DNA from: Bacillota bacterium
GTDB taxonomy: Bacteria; Bacillota; Clostridia; Christensenellales; SZUA-584
DNA length: 64,000 bases
Assembly (NCBI GenBank): GCA_023428025.1
Contig: JAEYZN010000012.1
Span: 124,001-188,000, forward strand
Reading direction: 5' to 3'
Notes under the pieces: model-generated
Databases searched by the model: none
The model's input: only the letters and a program-made list of their open reading frames with translations
Told to the model about the DNA's origin: nothing
Made by a program: the position numbers and the translations under genes
Shown here: piece after piece, positions 1 to 7,973 of the stretch
Position numbering within the stretch: position 1 is the stretch's first letter
How the letters are laid out: every line of letters starts with the position of its first letter

Positions 1-1193
1 CCGGCGAACGCGTTTCCGTAATTGTCTTCCAGCAGCGAACTGGAGCGTACGATGATGGGAAACTGCCCGAAGTATTCGAGCATCTGGACAAACTGTTCTT
101 GAATATCAGCCGGAAACTTGCCGTTCAACAGCTTTTCTTTAAGCTCTCCGGCGTACTTGTAATACCCGTCACGGGTTTTCTGACGGGTGCGCAGCTCCCA
201 CCAGCCGTTCTGAACGATGTATGTGTAGAACACGTCTGAGCCGATATAGAACGAGTCGTGCGGCTCCATGAGCGGAGTGAAACGCCTTTGCTCGTCGTTA
301 TCCAGTATCTTTCTGGCAAGCAGCATGCCGACGCTTTTGCCCCCAACCCGCCCTGTGCCAATGATGCGCGCGGCGATCATCTGCAGGTCTTCCAGAAGCA
401 AATAGCGTTCGCACAAAGCGCGCATGCGGGAATCTCCACCCACCAGCATGGAGAGCAGCAGCTTCTTATACTCACCGGCCTTTTCAGGCAATTCCGCAAT
501 GCTCTCCCTGACTTTGCTGAGATAATCCAGCGGGCGACTGCTTCGGTCTATGCTGGAAAAAAGACCGGCAACCTGTGCGCTGGCCGTTACGCGTACGGCC
601 TCCTGGCCCTGAATCAGATGCGGGAAGAACATTGTCGGGGAATATCGTTGCCATACTTTAAGCGCATGGACGTAACTCTCCCCCGCCACATTATACAGAT
701 CGAGCAGCAGCTGCGTCGTTTCACGAATGCCGGCTATTGTTGAGTAGGTATGGGCGTTGCGTTGTATGGAAAAATAAGCGATCGTATCCAGCTCGAACAG
801 ATATGGACACGTCACCTTAAAAAAGTTGCGGATCATCAGGTCGGAATACCAGCAATCCAGTAAATCGGTCAGGCAATCGAACACATAGAAAGCATACGGA
901 CCTTCCCGCTCGATCAGCGAATGAACAGCGATGGCAAAGCTCTCAAAGCCGCGGCTGGCATCCACAATGGCAACGTGCGCTTCATCCTCGCGCAGCAGCG
1001 GCGCGTGACGTCCGAACCGCACATAGATCAAACGGCGGCCGTCTTGACGGGCCTGTTCAGCAAACGGCAGAACGACTCTTTTGTAGCTTTCCACGTCATC
1101 CGTTTGCCAGACCACGTTGTCGCTCAACCGGAGCTTGTCGATGATATCGTCAAAACCACGGATGCCGGTGCTCACCTTGTCGGGAATGCTCAT
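1..1193 (-). CDS. PEP synthase-like protein, 5' part (cut by window edge)
   Basis: The frame is open from an ATG at 1193 to the window start (397 codons), so the 3' part is missing. The first 200 or so residues resemble a RecA/KaiC-like domain (STGIRGFDDIID near residue 8) but show no Walker A lysine. The last visible residues, IVRSSSLLEDNYGNAFAG, match the PEP/pyruvate-binding (PPDK N-terminal) domain, whose ATP-grasp fold binds ATP. Related clostridial proteins are annotated as phosphoenolpyruvate synthase. Without the C-terminus it is unclear whether the phospho-histidine and PEP-binding domains follow. AGGTGA lies 5 nt before the ATG, and a TATAAT -10 box (minus strand, 1229-1234) lies upstream. 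Confidence 0.85.
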   Translation of the reverse strand, partial: MSIPDKVSTGIRGFDDIIDKLRLSDNVVWQTDDVESYKRVVLPFAEQARQDGRRLIYVRFGRHAPLLREDEAHVAIVDASRGFESFAIAVHSLIEREGPYAFYVFDCLTDLLDCWYSDLMIRNFFKVTCPYLFELDTIAYFSIQRNAHTYSTIAGIRETTQLLLDLYNVAGESYVHALKVWQRYSPTMFFPHLIQGQEAVRVTASAQVAGLFSSIDRSSRPLDYLSKVRESIAELPEKAGEYKKLLLSMLVGGDSRMRALCERYLLLEDLQMIAARIIGTGRVGGKSVGMLLARKILDNDEQRRFTPLMEPHDSFYIGSDVFYTYIVQNGWWELRTRQKTRDGYYKYAGELKEKLLNGKFPADIQEQFVQMLEYFGQFPIIVRSSSLLEDNYGNAFA

Positions 1194-1300
1194 CCAATCA
1201 CCTGCCTTTGTTGATGTGCGTTGCTGCTATTATAGCATTGGACCGGCGGTTTTCCCAGAGGTGTTGGATCAAATTCCAGATCAACTCCATCAAATGCATG

Positions 1301-1330
1301 TTGATTTGACCTGCTGGTTTCATCTATACT
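1301..1330 (+). promoter_or_regulatory. Promoter for the small Cys-rich protein gene
   Basis: TTGATT at 1301-1306 and TATACT at 1325-1330 are separated by 18 nt and lie just upstream of the gene starting at 1362. Consensus match only. Confidence 0.5.
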
Positions 1331-1361
1331 GTAATAACAACACCTTAAGAGAGGTAACGTT

Positions 1362-1553
1362 ATGGCTTGCGAGAACAGGATCAAATGCACATGCACGTAT
1401 ACCACCTGCGCTCATCATGGCAAATGCTGTGAATGCGTGGCCTATCATAAACGTCTCGGGGAAGCGCCCGGCTGTTTGTTTTCCAAAGAAGCTGAGAAAA
1501 CTTACGACCGCTCGATCCAGCGCTTATATGAGGACCACAAGCGGGGCCGCTGA
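1362..1553 (+). CDS. Small cysteine-rich protein (DUF6485-like)
   Basis: This 63-residue protein has closely spaced cysteines and histidines (CTCTY at residues 9-13, then TCAHHGKCCECVAYH). That suggests a small metal-binding, probably zinc, fold. Size and pattern match the clostridial family I know as DUF6485, whose function is not established. GAGAGG precedes the ATG by 6 nt. The gene stands alone, converging with the GIY-YIG gene: the two end 7 nt apart. Confidence 0.8.
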   Translation: MACENRIKCTCTYTTCAHHGKCCECVAYHKRLGEAPGCLFSKEAEKTYDRSIQRLYEDHKRGR

Positions 1554-1559
1554 CAGAAG

Positions 1560-1904
1560 CTATTCATATCTGTCCGGCTGCGCTCTGCTTGTGGTCAATT
1601 CAAACAGCGATTTTATATCATTCTGAAAGTCGCTGTCGTTTTGCTCCTCTCCCTTTTCCAGAGTCTCCAGCACTTCAAAACGAAAGGCCTTTCCGCCGAA
1701 TTCTTTCCAGTCATCCTCCAGGCGCGGATGAATGCAGCTGTTCATGTTTTGTGAAAATTCAAAACGGTTCCGGCTTCCCTTCATGTCCGTTGTGTAACCG
1801 ATCATTTTCTTGCCGTTGGCAGTATTGACGATGGAAAAAACACCGCCGATCACAGAGCGCTCCTTATAAGACTGAAGAAGCTCTTTTCTGTTTTTTCTGT
1901 CCAT
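1560..1904 (-). CDS. GIY-YIG nuclease family protein
   Basis: The product is 114 residues. GGVFSIVNTANGKKMIGYTTD fits the GIY-YIG endonuclease core in its diverged small-protein form, followed by NRFEFSQN and a FRFEVLE strand near the C-terminus. Small single-domain members are common in Firmicutes; their DNA target is unknown. The ATG at 1904 is chosen because GGGGGAG sits 4 nt upstream; an in-frame extension to 1967 would overlap the upstream gene and lacks a good ribosome site. It lies 13 nt downstream of the DUF6530-like gene and is probably cotranscribed with it. Confidence 0.85.
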   Translation of the reverse strand: MDRKNRKELLQSYKERSVIGGVFSIVNTANGKKMIGYTTDMKGSRNRFEFSQNMNSCIHPRLEDDWKEFGGKAFRFEVLETLEKGEEQNDSDFQNDIKSLFELTTSRAQPDRYE

Positions 1905-1917
1905 GTTCTCCCCCGTT

Positions 1918-2397
1918 TTAATACCCAAGTGATTTGAGCGCCCGTGCCAGCACGGCCAGTCTCTCACCTATCATTTCATCGTTCTTGGATAAAACTTCCG
2001 AAAACAGCTTGATATCCTCATCGATCATCGGATTATCCGTACAGACGGAAACCGTCATCGCATCCCCCTGTATGCCAACTCTGTCGATAACAGGCTTATC
2101 CGGATCATAAAGCTTCTCATAGCGGTATGCTTCACGGAAATGGCCCAGGCTCCGGCAGATAAATATCGCGAGATCGAGCACGCGGTGCAAAGGCAATTCC
2201 TCTGACTGCCGCGACCACTTTTCTCCTGTATGCCGCCAAACCTTCGCGGAAATATCAATACGCCCGCGGTCATTCCATTGAGCGAGCCCCACCGAGAGGC
2301 CCTGCGCATCGGATTGATAGGCCATACGCCCGTCAACGTTGGCATAATCCTCCGCCACGATGACAGGTTTATGCTTTAAAGATGTTGGTATCTTCAT
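1918..2397 (-). CDS. DUF6530-like protein of unknown function
   Basis: This is a 159-residue soluble protein without signal peptide or membrane segment. The N-terminus (KIPTSLKHKPVIVAEDYA) and LSVGLAQWNDRG resemble the family I know as DUF6530. No catalytic motif is apparent. It is the first gene of a likely two-gene unit with the GIY-YIG gene and reads from a promoter that overlaps a long AT-rich palindrome. Family assignment is from memory; the CDS call rests on length, ribosome site and spacing. Confidence 0.75.
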   Translation of the reverse strand: MKIPTSLKHKPVIVAEDYANVDGRMAYQSDAQGLSVGLAQWNDRGRIDISAKVWRHTGEKWSRQSEELPLHRVLDLAIFICRSLGHFREAYRYEKLYDPDKPVIDRVGIQGDAMTVSVCTDNPMIDEDIKLFSEVLSKNDEMIGERLAVLARALKSLGY

Positions 2398-2408
2398 AAC
2401 AAGGCTCC

Positions 2409-2442
2409 TATATAACTAGTGATTTAGTAAATTAGTTATATA
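2409..2442. promoter_or_regulatory. AT-rich inverted repeat, candidate operator
   Basis: TATATAACTA (2409-2418) and its exact reverse complement TAGTTATATA (2433-2442) are 14 nt apart. The right arm covers the -10 box of the minus-strand promoter. Symmetry and position suggest a repressor site; no regulator is identified. Confidence 0.45.
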
Positions 2443-2463
2443 ATAAAATTCACAGATTGTCAA
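2435..2463 (-). promoter_or_regulatory. Promoter for the DUF6530-like / GIY-YIG unit
   Basis: On the minus strand, TTGACA (2458-2463) and TATAAC (2435-2440) are 17 nt apart. The -10 lies inside the palindrome at 2409-2442. Confidence 0.6.
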
Positions 2464-2470
2464 TAGAAGG

Positions 2471-2500
2471 TTGCCGATACTCGAAAAAATGTGTTATGAT
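2471..2500 (+). promoter_or_regulatory. Promoter for the DUF1538 / PII operon
   Basis: TTGCCG (2471-2476) and TATGAT (2495-2500) are 18 nt apart, about 35 nt before the TTG start at 2536. It diverges from the promoter at 2435-2463. Confidence 0.5.
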
Positions 2501-2535
2501 TGTTTTAGTTTATTATCTAAAGGAAAGAGCCAGTA

Positions 2536-4023
2536 TTGGGTGCTTTAACACAGAAATTGAAGGAAGTCTGTTTTTCAGTGCTTCCTGTGGTCCTGATCGT
2601 ATTGATACTTCATCTTTTTGTAACACCGATTGAAAACATAAAGTTTTATCGGTTTCTTATCGGCGCAGCTCTGATCATCATCGGTCTTTCGGTTTTTCTT
2701 CTCGGAATCGATATTTGCATCTCGCCTATCGGTAGCCTTTTTGGGCACATTATGACCAAAACGAACAGGGTATGGATCATTGTTGTCGGAGGGCTGATTT
2801 TAGGCTTTTTAATATCCGTTGCTGAGCCGGATCTTCACATTTTGGCCGATCAGGTGGAAATGGTAACTGCCGGTTTGATATCCAAGCTGAGCATCGTGGC
2901 GATCGTTTCCATTGGCATTGCCGTGTTGCTTGCCGTGGGCTTGGTACGCATTACGTACAGCATCCCCCTCTATTTGATACTCGCGGGGCTTTATCTTTTG
3001 ATCGGCATCCTGTCGCTTTTTACATCACCGGGATTTTTGGCGGTATCATTTGACGCCTCGGGCGCGACCACCGGCGCGCTTACCGTACCGTTTATTCTGT
3101 CGCTGTCGCTGAGTATTTCAGCAATGAAAAAAGACAGTAAAGGTTCTGAGAAGGACAGCTTTGGTCTTGTGGCCGTCGCATCCACGGGTGCCATCATCGC
3201 GGTCATGCTGATGAGCCTTTTGTCGGGATCCAGTGAGCTGAGCGGAGAGATATCCAATGAGGCAATCGCAGACACACATCTGCTTGCCCCTTTTTGGCAT
3301 GAACTTCCCCATCTCGCTTACGAAAGCGCTTTGGCATTGTCACCACTGCTGTTGATTTTTCTGCTTTTTCAGAAAATCTCATTCAAACTAAACCACAGGG
3401 CTTTTACAAGAATACTGAAGGGCTTTGTATATGCGTTTGCAGGTTTGACTATATTTATGTTGGGTGTGAACGCCGGGTTTATGGAGGTGGGCGTTGAGCT
3501 GGGCTATGCAATTGCCTCCAAAGGGTCTACGGCGCTCATCATATTCGTTGCTTTTGCGCTGGGTACGGTTACGATTCTTGCGGAACCGGCTGTTCACGTT
3601 CTCACCCATCAGATCGAAGACGTCACAAGCGGTTCTGTCAAAAGGCCTTTTGTGCTGATTGCGCTGGCCGCGGGAGTGGGGTTGGCGTTGGCGTTGACAA
3701 CCATCAGAATTTTGGTGCCTGAGGTGCAGCTGTGGCACTATCTGCTGCCGGGATACATCATTGCTGTTGCGCTGTCTTTCATCGGTCCAAAACTGTTCGT
3801 GGGTATCGCGTTCGACTCCGGCGGCGTGGCGTCCGGCCCCATGACGGCTACCTTTATCCTCGCATTTACTCAAGGGGCGGCGAATGCAACGGCTACCGCA
3901 GATGTGCTGATAGACGGCTTCGGAACCATCGCTCTGGTGGCGTTAACGCCGCTTATCACCTTGCAGATACTTGGATTGATATACAGACGCAAAACGGTCA
4001 AAGGAGACCACGACCATGAATAG
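2536..4023 (+). CDS. DUF1538 integral membrane protein (two repeats)
   Basis: This hydrophobic 495-residue protein has about a dozen predicted membrane segments in two homologous halves. Each half carries the DUF1538 signature: AEPDLHILADQVE near residue 95 and AEPAVHVLTHQIEDVTSG near 350, followed by an FDSGG/FDASGATTG loop. DUF1538 proteins have been proposed to be cation/proton antiporters (UmpAB in an actinomycete), so ion transport is a reasonable guess, not shown here. The start is a TTG at 2536 with AAAGGAAAGAG upstream. The stop overlaps the start of the tandem PII gene by 8 nt, implying coupled translation and a functional pair. Confidence 0.9.
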   Translation: MGALTQKLKEVCFSVLPVVLIVLILHLFVTPIENIKFYRFLIGAALIIIGLSVFLLGIDICISPIGSLFGHIMTKTNRVWIIVVGGLILGFLISVAEPDLHILADQVEMVTAGLISKLSIVAIVSIGIAVLLAVGLVRITYSIPLYLILAGLYLLIGILSLFTSPGFLAVSFDASGATTGALTVPFILSLSLSISAMKKDSKGSEKDSFGLVAVASTGAIIAVMLMSLLSGSSELSGEISNEAIADTHLLAPFWHELPHLAYESALALSPLLLIFLLFQKISFKLNHRAFTRILKGFVYAFAGLTIFMLGVNAGFMEVGVELGYAIASKGSTALIIFVAFALGTVTILAEPAVHVLTHQIEDVTSGSVKRPFVLIALAAGVGLALALTTIRILVPEVQLWHYLLPGYIIAVALSFIGPKLFVGIAFDSGGVASGPMTATFILAFTQGAANATATADVLIDGFGTIALVALTPLITLQILGLIYRRKTVKGDHDHE

Positions 4024-4675
4024 TTGTGAAAATTTGTATGGATACGCCTTGTTGACTGTCATTGTGAGCTGCGGAAATGGCAGCCGTGTGCTGAGCATCG
4101 CAAAAAAGCATGGCATCAATGGCGGAACGGTCACGCTCGGAAAAGGCACGGTAAGAAACCGTGTGCTGAATTTTCTGGAGCTGAGCGATATTCGAAAAGA
4201 GATCGTGATCATGGTGAGCAGCACCCTGACCGCAGAGCGTGCCCTGAAGGGCCTTGATGCAGAGTTAAGGTTCGAAAGAAAAGGCCATGGAATAGCTTTT
4301 ATCGTTCCGCTGAACAGCGTTTTCGGTATCAGCAGCTGCAAAAGCGAAACAGTTGAACAGGAAGAAGGAGTCAAAATGTACAAAGCGATCATCGCCATTG
4401 TGGAACGAGGTTTGGCTGAATCCGTTATGGATGCTGCAACAGAAGCCGGCGCACGCGGCGGCACCATCATCAACGCGCGGGGCTCCGGCATGCACGAAAC
4501 GAGCAAGCTGTTTGCCATGGAAATCGAGCCGGAAAAGGAAATCGTGTTGATCATATCCGAAGCCAGACAAGCGGGCAGCATCACCAACGCCATCCGCGAC
4601 AAAATGCAAATTGATGAGCCGGGGCGCGGCATCATCTTCTCTGCCGACGTATCGAAAGCGGTCGGCCTTTACTGA
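4016..4675 (+). CDS. Tandem PII-like regulatory protein
   Basis: The 219-residue product has two PII-type ferredoxin-like domains: residues 1-110 (with LSIAKKHGINGGTVTLGKGT) and 121-219 (MYKAIIAIVERG, then GARGGTIINARGSG in the T-loop/B-loop region). PII proteins sense nucleotides and metabolites and bind transporters. The 8-nt overlap with the DUF1538 gene suggests that membrane protein as the partner. The classical GlnB uridylylated Tyr context is not evident, so it is PII-like rather than a canonical nitrogen regulator. Its 3' end overlaps the convergent MFS gene by 7 nt. Confidence 0.88.
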   Translation: MNSCENLYGYALLTVIVSCGNGSRVLSIAKKHGINGGTVTLGKGTVRNRVLNFLELSDIRKEIVIMVSSTLTAERALKGLDAELRFERKGHGIAFIVPLNSVFGISSCKSETVEQEEGVKMYKAIIAIVERGLAESVMDAATEAGARGGTIINARGSGMHETSKLFAMEIEPEKEIVLIISEARQAGSITNAIRDKMQIDEPGRGIIFSADVSKAVGLY

Positions 4676-5907
4676 TGATCGGCTTTCTGCTGCTTTTGGA
4701 CGGGCATACCTGCCTTGAGAAGCGCTTTACTGCCCAGCATGAAAATATTCTGGATCAGCACAAGCGCGCCAGTACCCAAAAGCAGCCACTCAATGGCGAT
4801 GGAATCGGAGACGGGACCGAATACCAGCATGCCGATCGGCATCATGGCGCTGGAGATCATGCCGTAAACGCCAAATACGCGTCCCATAAACTTTTCCTCT
4901 ACCCTCTCTTGCAGAAGCACGGTGGCAGGCGTGCCGAATATGGGTATGGCCAGACCTGTTAAAACCATGACCAGCAAATACAGCCAGAATACCGGTACGG
5001 CGCCTAGCGCAATGGTCAAGACGCCTATCCCGAAGCCAGCCAAAGCCATGGAGTGGATCTTGTTTTTGAACCCGCCCCAGGACGCCATAATAAAGCCGCC
5101 CAGCATCATTCCCGCTGAAAATGTGATCTCTATGGCTGTCAGCCGCCAGACTTCGTCGCCAAAGCTGCGCACCACCTGAAGCGGCGTGAGAAAGGCGGCC
5201 GGCGTCACAAGAAAGAAAAATATCGCGCAATAAACAAAGAACTGCTTGATGAAAGGGTGGCTCTTGATATATTTGAGCCCAATCCGGAAGTCCTCGAAAT
5301 AACCCATCTGCTGTTTTTGCAGCGCCTTTTCATGCGGAGCCACATGCACCAGCAGCAGCATCGCAAACACCGCGATGGTGGCGGTCGCCACGTCAATAAA
5401 GAAGATGATCTCAATCGACGCAATGGTCAGCAGCGCTCCGCTGGCCATTGGAGATATCAGATTGATAGCGGACTGCAAACTGCCGTTTATACCGTTCACA
5501 CGCGTCAGCTTGTCTTCCGGTACTATCTGCGGTAAAAAAGCCCCCACCGCCGGTATCTGTACGCTGGTGCCCAGCGCGCGCACCGCGGACACCACAAACA
5601 GCAGCCAGATCTCGTCGTAACCAAGCATGAATATGATCGCGAGAATCAACGTAGAGAAAGCGATACCCGCGTCGGCAAAGACAATGAGCAGCTTTCTATT
5701 GTATCTGTCCGCCCATACCCCGGCAAAGGGAGACATGAAAAAAGTTGGCAAAAAACCGCAGACGATAGAGAGCATCATCATCACACCCGATTCGGTTTTC
5801 AGGGTGATATGCCACATGATCGCATACTGTACCAGCGATGATCCAAATAAAGAGATCGCCTGGCAAAACAGAAAGCGCGTCGTGTTCTTCTTCCAGTCTG
5901 ATTTCAT
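4669..5907 (-). CDS. MFS transporter (drug-efflux type)
   Basis: A 412-residue, 12-segment major facilitator. The motif A loop GVWADRYNRK lies at residues 63-72 between segments 2 and 3. The opening (TTRFLFCQAISLFGSSLVQYAIMW) and overall pattern match the DHA3/macrolide-efflux-like branch common in Clostridia. Substrate is unknown. It is monocistronic, with a possible promoter upstream (TTGACG near 5980-5985). No terminator separates it from the convergent PII gene; their coding ends overlap. Confidence 0.88.
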   Translation of the reverse strand: MKSDWKKNTTRFLFCQAISLFGSSLVQYAIMWHITLKTESGVMMMLSIVCGFLPTFFMSPFAGVWADRYNRKLLIVFADAGIAFSTLILAIIFMLGYDEIWLLFVVSAVRALGTSVQIPAVGAFLPQIVPEDKLTRVNGINGSLQSAINLISPMASGALLTIASIEIIFFIDVATATIAVFAMLLLVHVAPHEKALQKQQMGYFEDFRIGLKYIKSHPFIKQFFVYCAIFFFLVTPAAFLTPLQVVRSFGDEVWRLTAIEITFSAGMMLGGFIMASWGGFKNKIHSMALAGFGIGVLTIALGAVPVFWLYLLVMVLTGLAIPIFGTPATVLLQERVEEKFMGRVFGVYGMISSAMMPIGMLVFGPVSDSIAIEWLLLGTGALVLIQNIFMLGSKALLKAGMPVQKQQKADHQ

Positions 5908-6045
5908 TAAATACTCCCAAGTTATTAAACTGCATGTTTCAGGCAGCGCATTGAGAATTTATCATTTTTCCATACATGCCGTCAAGTTTTGTTTGTAAAA
6001 TCAGAACTATTGTTTGTTATTTCATATGAGAAGTCATTTTTATAC

Positions 6046-6075
6046 TAAAAAAGCGCATCTCCTGAGAATGCGCTT
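6046..6075 (-). terminator. Rho-independent terminator of mscL
   Basis: AAGCGCAT (6051-6058) pairs with ATGCGCTT (6068-6075) around a 9-nt loop. Read on the minus strand it ends in a T run. Confidence 0.85.
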
Positions 6076-6085
6076 CTATATTTGC

Positions 6086-6478
6086 TTATTTGTTTTTAAG
6101 AATATCGCGTATTTCTGTGAGCAGCACTTCTTCCCTTGAGGGCGCGGGTGGCTCGGGCTCTTTGGCGTGTTCTTCTTCCTTCTTCTTTCGGAACTTGTTG
6201 ATGAGTTTCACAATCAGGAAGATGCACAGCGCAATAATGAAGAAATCCACCACGCTCTGGATAAACAACCCGTAAGCAATAGACGATTCGCCAACCGTTA
6301 CTGTTAAATCAGTAAATTCCAATCCGCCCAGGATGATGCCGACCAGCGGCATGATCACATCGTTCACCAAGGATGATACGATTTTTCCAAAAGCGCCGCC
6401 TATGATAACACCAACGGCGAGGTCAATCACGTTCCCCCGGGATATAAAAGCTTTGAATTCTTTGATCACAATCAACAC
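6086..6478 (-). CDS. mscL: Large-conductance mechanosensitive channel MscL
   Basis: At 130 residues this is typical family length. The N-terminal helix and pore segment are clear (FKAFISRGNVIDLAVGVIIG at residues 8-27), with the second membrane segment at about 70-93 and a charged C-terminal helix ending EVLLTEIRDILKNK. MscL opens under membrane tension to release solutes during hypo-osmotic shock. The gene is monocistronic with its own terminator 10 nt downstream. Confidence 0.97.
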   Translation of the reverse strand: MLIVIKEFKAFISRGNVIDLAVGVIIGGAFGKIVSSLVNDVIMPLVGIILGGLEFTDLTVTVGESSIAYGLFIQSVVDFFIIALCIFLIVKLINKFRKKKEEEHAKEPEPPAPSREEVLLTEIRDILKNK

Positions 6479-6577
6479 GCTCCTTTTGCCATTTATAATT
6501 ATGGAACACAGTGGGTGTAAGTCATGAATATGATTATGAGTATAATATCATATTGGTATTTATTCAACGTTCAAAAT

Positions 6578-6609
6578 AAAAAAAGCGCGCTATTTGTTTT
6601 ACAGCGCGC
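6578..6609 (-). terminator. Rho-independent terminator of the liv / CBS-ACT operon
   Basis: GCGCGCT (6585-6591) pairs with AGCGCGC (6603-6609) across an 11-nt loop, followed on the minus strand by a run of T. It lies 15 nt past the CBS-ACT stop codon. Confidence 0.85.
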
Positions 6610-6623
6610 CTGACTATGAATCG

Positions 6624-7265
6624 TTAACGGTTCTGCAGTTTATAGATGATCTTAAAGCCTTTGTTTTCGATGGATTTTTCGATATCCTCTGTGTTGAACG
6701 AATGGGTTCCGACCACCACGGAACTCTTGCCGCTTGGGCCGCTGTAAACCGCCACATGCGTGATGTTCGCGCCGTACTCCGCGAATATACCGGTGAGACT
6801 GGCCATGATGCCCGGCATATCGTCCGCCTCAATGGTCAGCCGCGTGCCAATGTCGCGGAAACCCAGAAGATCGATAAAAGCATCAAAAATGTTGCTTTCG
6901 GTGATGATGCCAACGACATGCCCTTCGTTAACGACCGGCAGGAAGCCCACCTCGTTGGTGCGCATCAGAATCGCGGCCTCTTCAAGCAATGCGTCCGGCC
7001 CGATTGTGACCGGGTCCTTTTTCATCACATGACTGATCTTAGTGCGGGCCAGCAGATAAGTCAGTTCGCCAACACTGAAGCTGGTTGCCTTGGATGGCGA
7101 CGCCTGCGCGATGTCCTCTTTGGACACTACGCCCACCAGAACACCGTTCTTGACAACTGGTAACCGTTTGATGTTGTTTCTCGCCATAATCTCATGAGCG
7201 TCAGGTATTGTGCTGTCGGGGGAAATGGTAAACGGATTGGTCGTCATTTTGTTTCTGACAAACAT
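6624..7265 (-). CDS. CBS-CBS-ACT protein (AcuB-like)
   Basis: This 213-residue protein has two CBS motifs (residues 1-60, with NNIKRLPVVKNGVLVGVVS; and 77-135, with GFLPVVNEGHVVGIIT). An ACT domain follows from about 141 (TRLTIEADDMPGIMASLTGI). CBS pairs bind adenosine nucleotides and ACT domains bind amino acids, so it is a two-ligand sensor. It starts 3 nt after livF with GGGAGG upstream, making it the last gene of the liv operon. A role sensing branched-chain amino acids and energy charge is inferred from that position. The acuB name is used loosely for such proteins. Confidence 0.88.
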   Translation of the reverse strand: MFVRNKMTTNPFTISPDSTIPDAHEIMARNNIKRLPVVKNGVLVGVVSKEDIAQASPSKATSFSVGELTYLLARTKISHVMKKDPVTIGPDALLEEAAILMRTNEVGFLPVVNEGHVVGIITESNIFDAFIDLLGFRDIGTRLTIEADDMPGIMASLTGIFAEYGANITHVAVYSGPSGKSSVVVGTHSFNTEDIEKSIENKGFKIIYKLQNR

Positions 7266-7268
7266 GGT

Positions 7269-7973
7269 TCAACCTCCCAAATATGCTTTTTTGATCTCAT
7301 CACTGTTCATAAGCTCAGCCCCTGTTCCAGAAAGAACAATCGAGCCTGTCTCGAGCACGTATGCGCGGTGGGCAATCTGCAGCGCCATGCGCGCATTCTG
7401 CTCCACCAGCAATATCGTGGTGCCGGATTCATTGATGTCGCGTATGATGTTGAATATCTCCTGAACCAGCAACGGTGAAAGACCCATGGACGGCTCGTCA
7501 AGGAACAAGATCTTGGGACGACTCATCAGCGCACGCCCCATTGCGAGCATCTGCTGCTCACCGCCGGAGAGTGTGCCGGCAGCCTGCCTGCGTCTGTCGG
7601 CGAGGCGCGGAAACCGCTCGTACACGCGTTCGAGATCCTGCGCGATACCTCCTTGATCCTTGCGCAGAAAAGCGCCCAGCTCCAGATTCTCAAGCACGGT
7701 CATCGAAGAGAAAACCCGGCGGCCTTCGGGAGACTGTGATATGCCAAGACGCACCCTCTCCTGTGCAGAGGAGTTGGTGATCTCCTTTCCGTCCAGCTTA
7801 ATCTGGCCGCTCGTGGGCTTTTTTATACCCGATATGGTGTGCAGCGTTGTTGTTTTGCCGGCGCCGTTGGCGCCAATCAATGTCACGATCTCGCCGTCAT
7901 TAACGGTGAAGGAAATGCCTTTCAAGGCGTGAATCACGCCGAAATGTACATGAATATCAGTGATTTCAAGCAT
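7269..7973 (-). CDS. livF: Branched-chain amino acid ABC transporter ATPase LivF
   Basis: 234 residues: Walker A GANGAGKT (34-41), signature LSGGEQ (135-140), Walker B ILFLDEP (155-161). Length and sequence (SPEGRRVF, MTVLENLELGA) are typical of LivF. With LivG it powers uptake through LivH and LivM. The start overlaps the livG stop by 8 nt. Confidence 0.95.
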   Translation of the reverse strand: MLEITDIHVHFGVIHALKGISFTVNDGEIVTLIGANGAGKTTTLHTISGIKKPTSGQIKLDGKEITNSSAQERVRLGISQSPEGRRVFSSMTVLENLELGAFLRKDQGGIAQDLERVYERFPRLADRRRQAAGTLSGGEQQMLAMGRALMSRPKILFLDEPSMGLSPLLVQEIFNIIRDINESGTTILLVEQNARMALQIAHRAYVLETGSIVLSGTGAELMNSDEIKKAYLGG

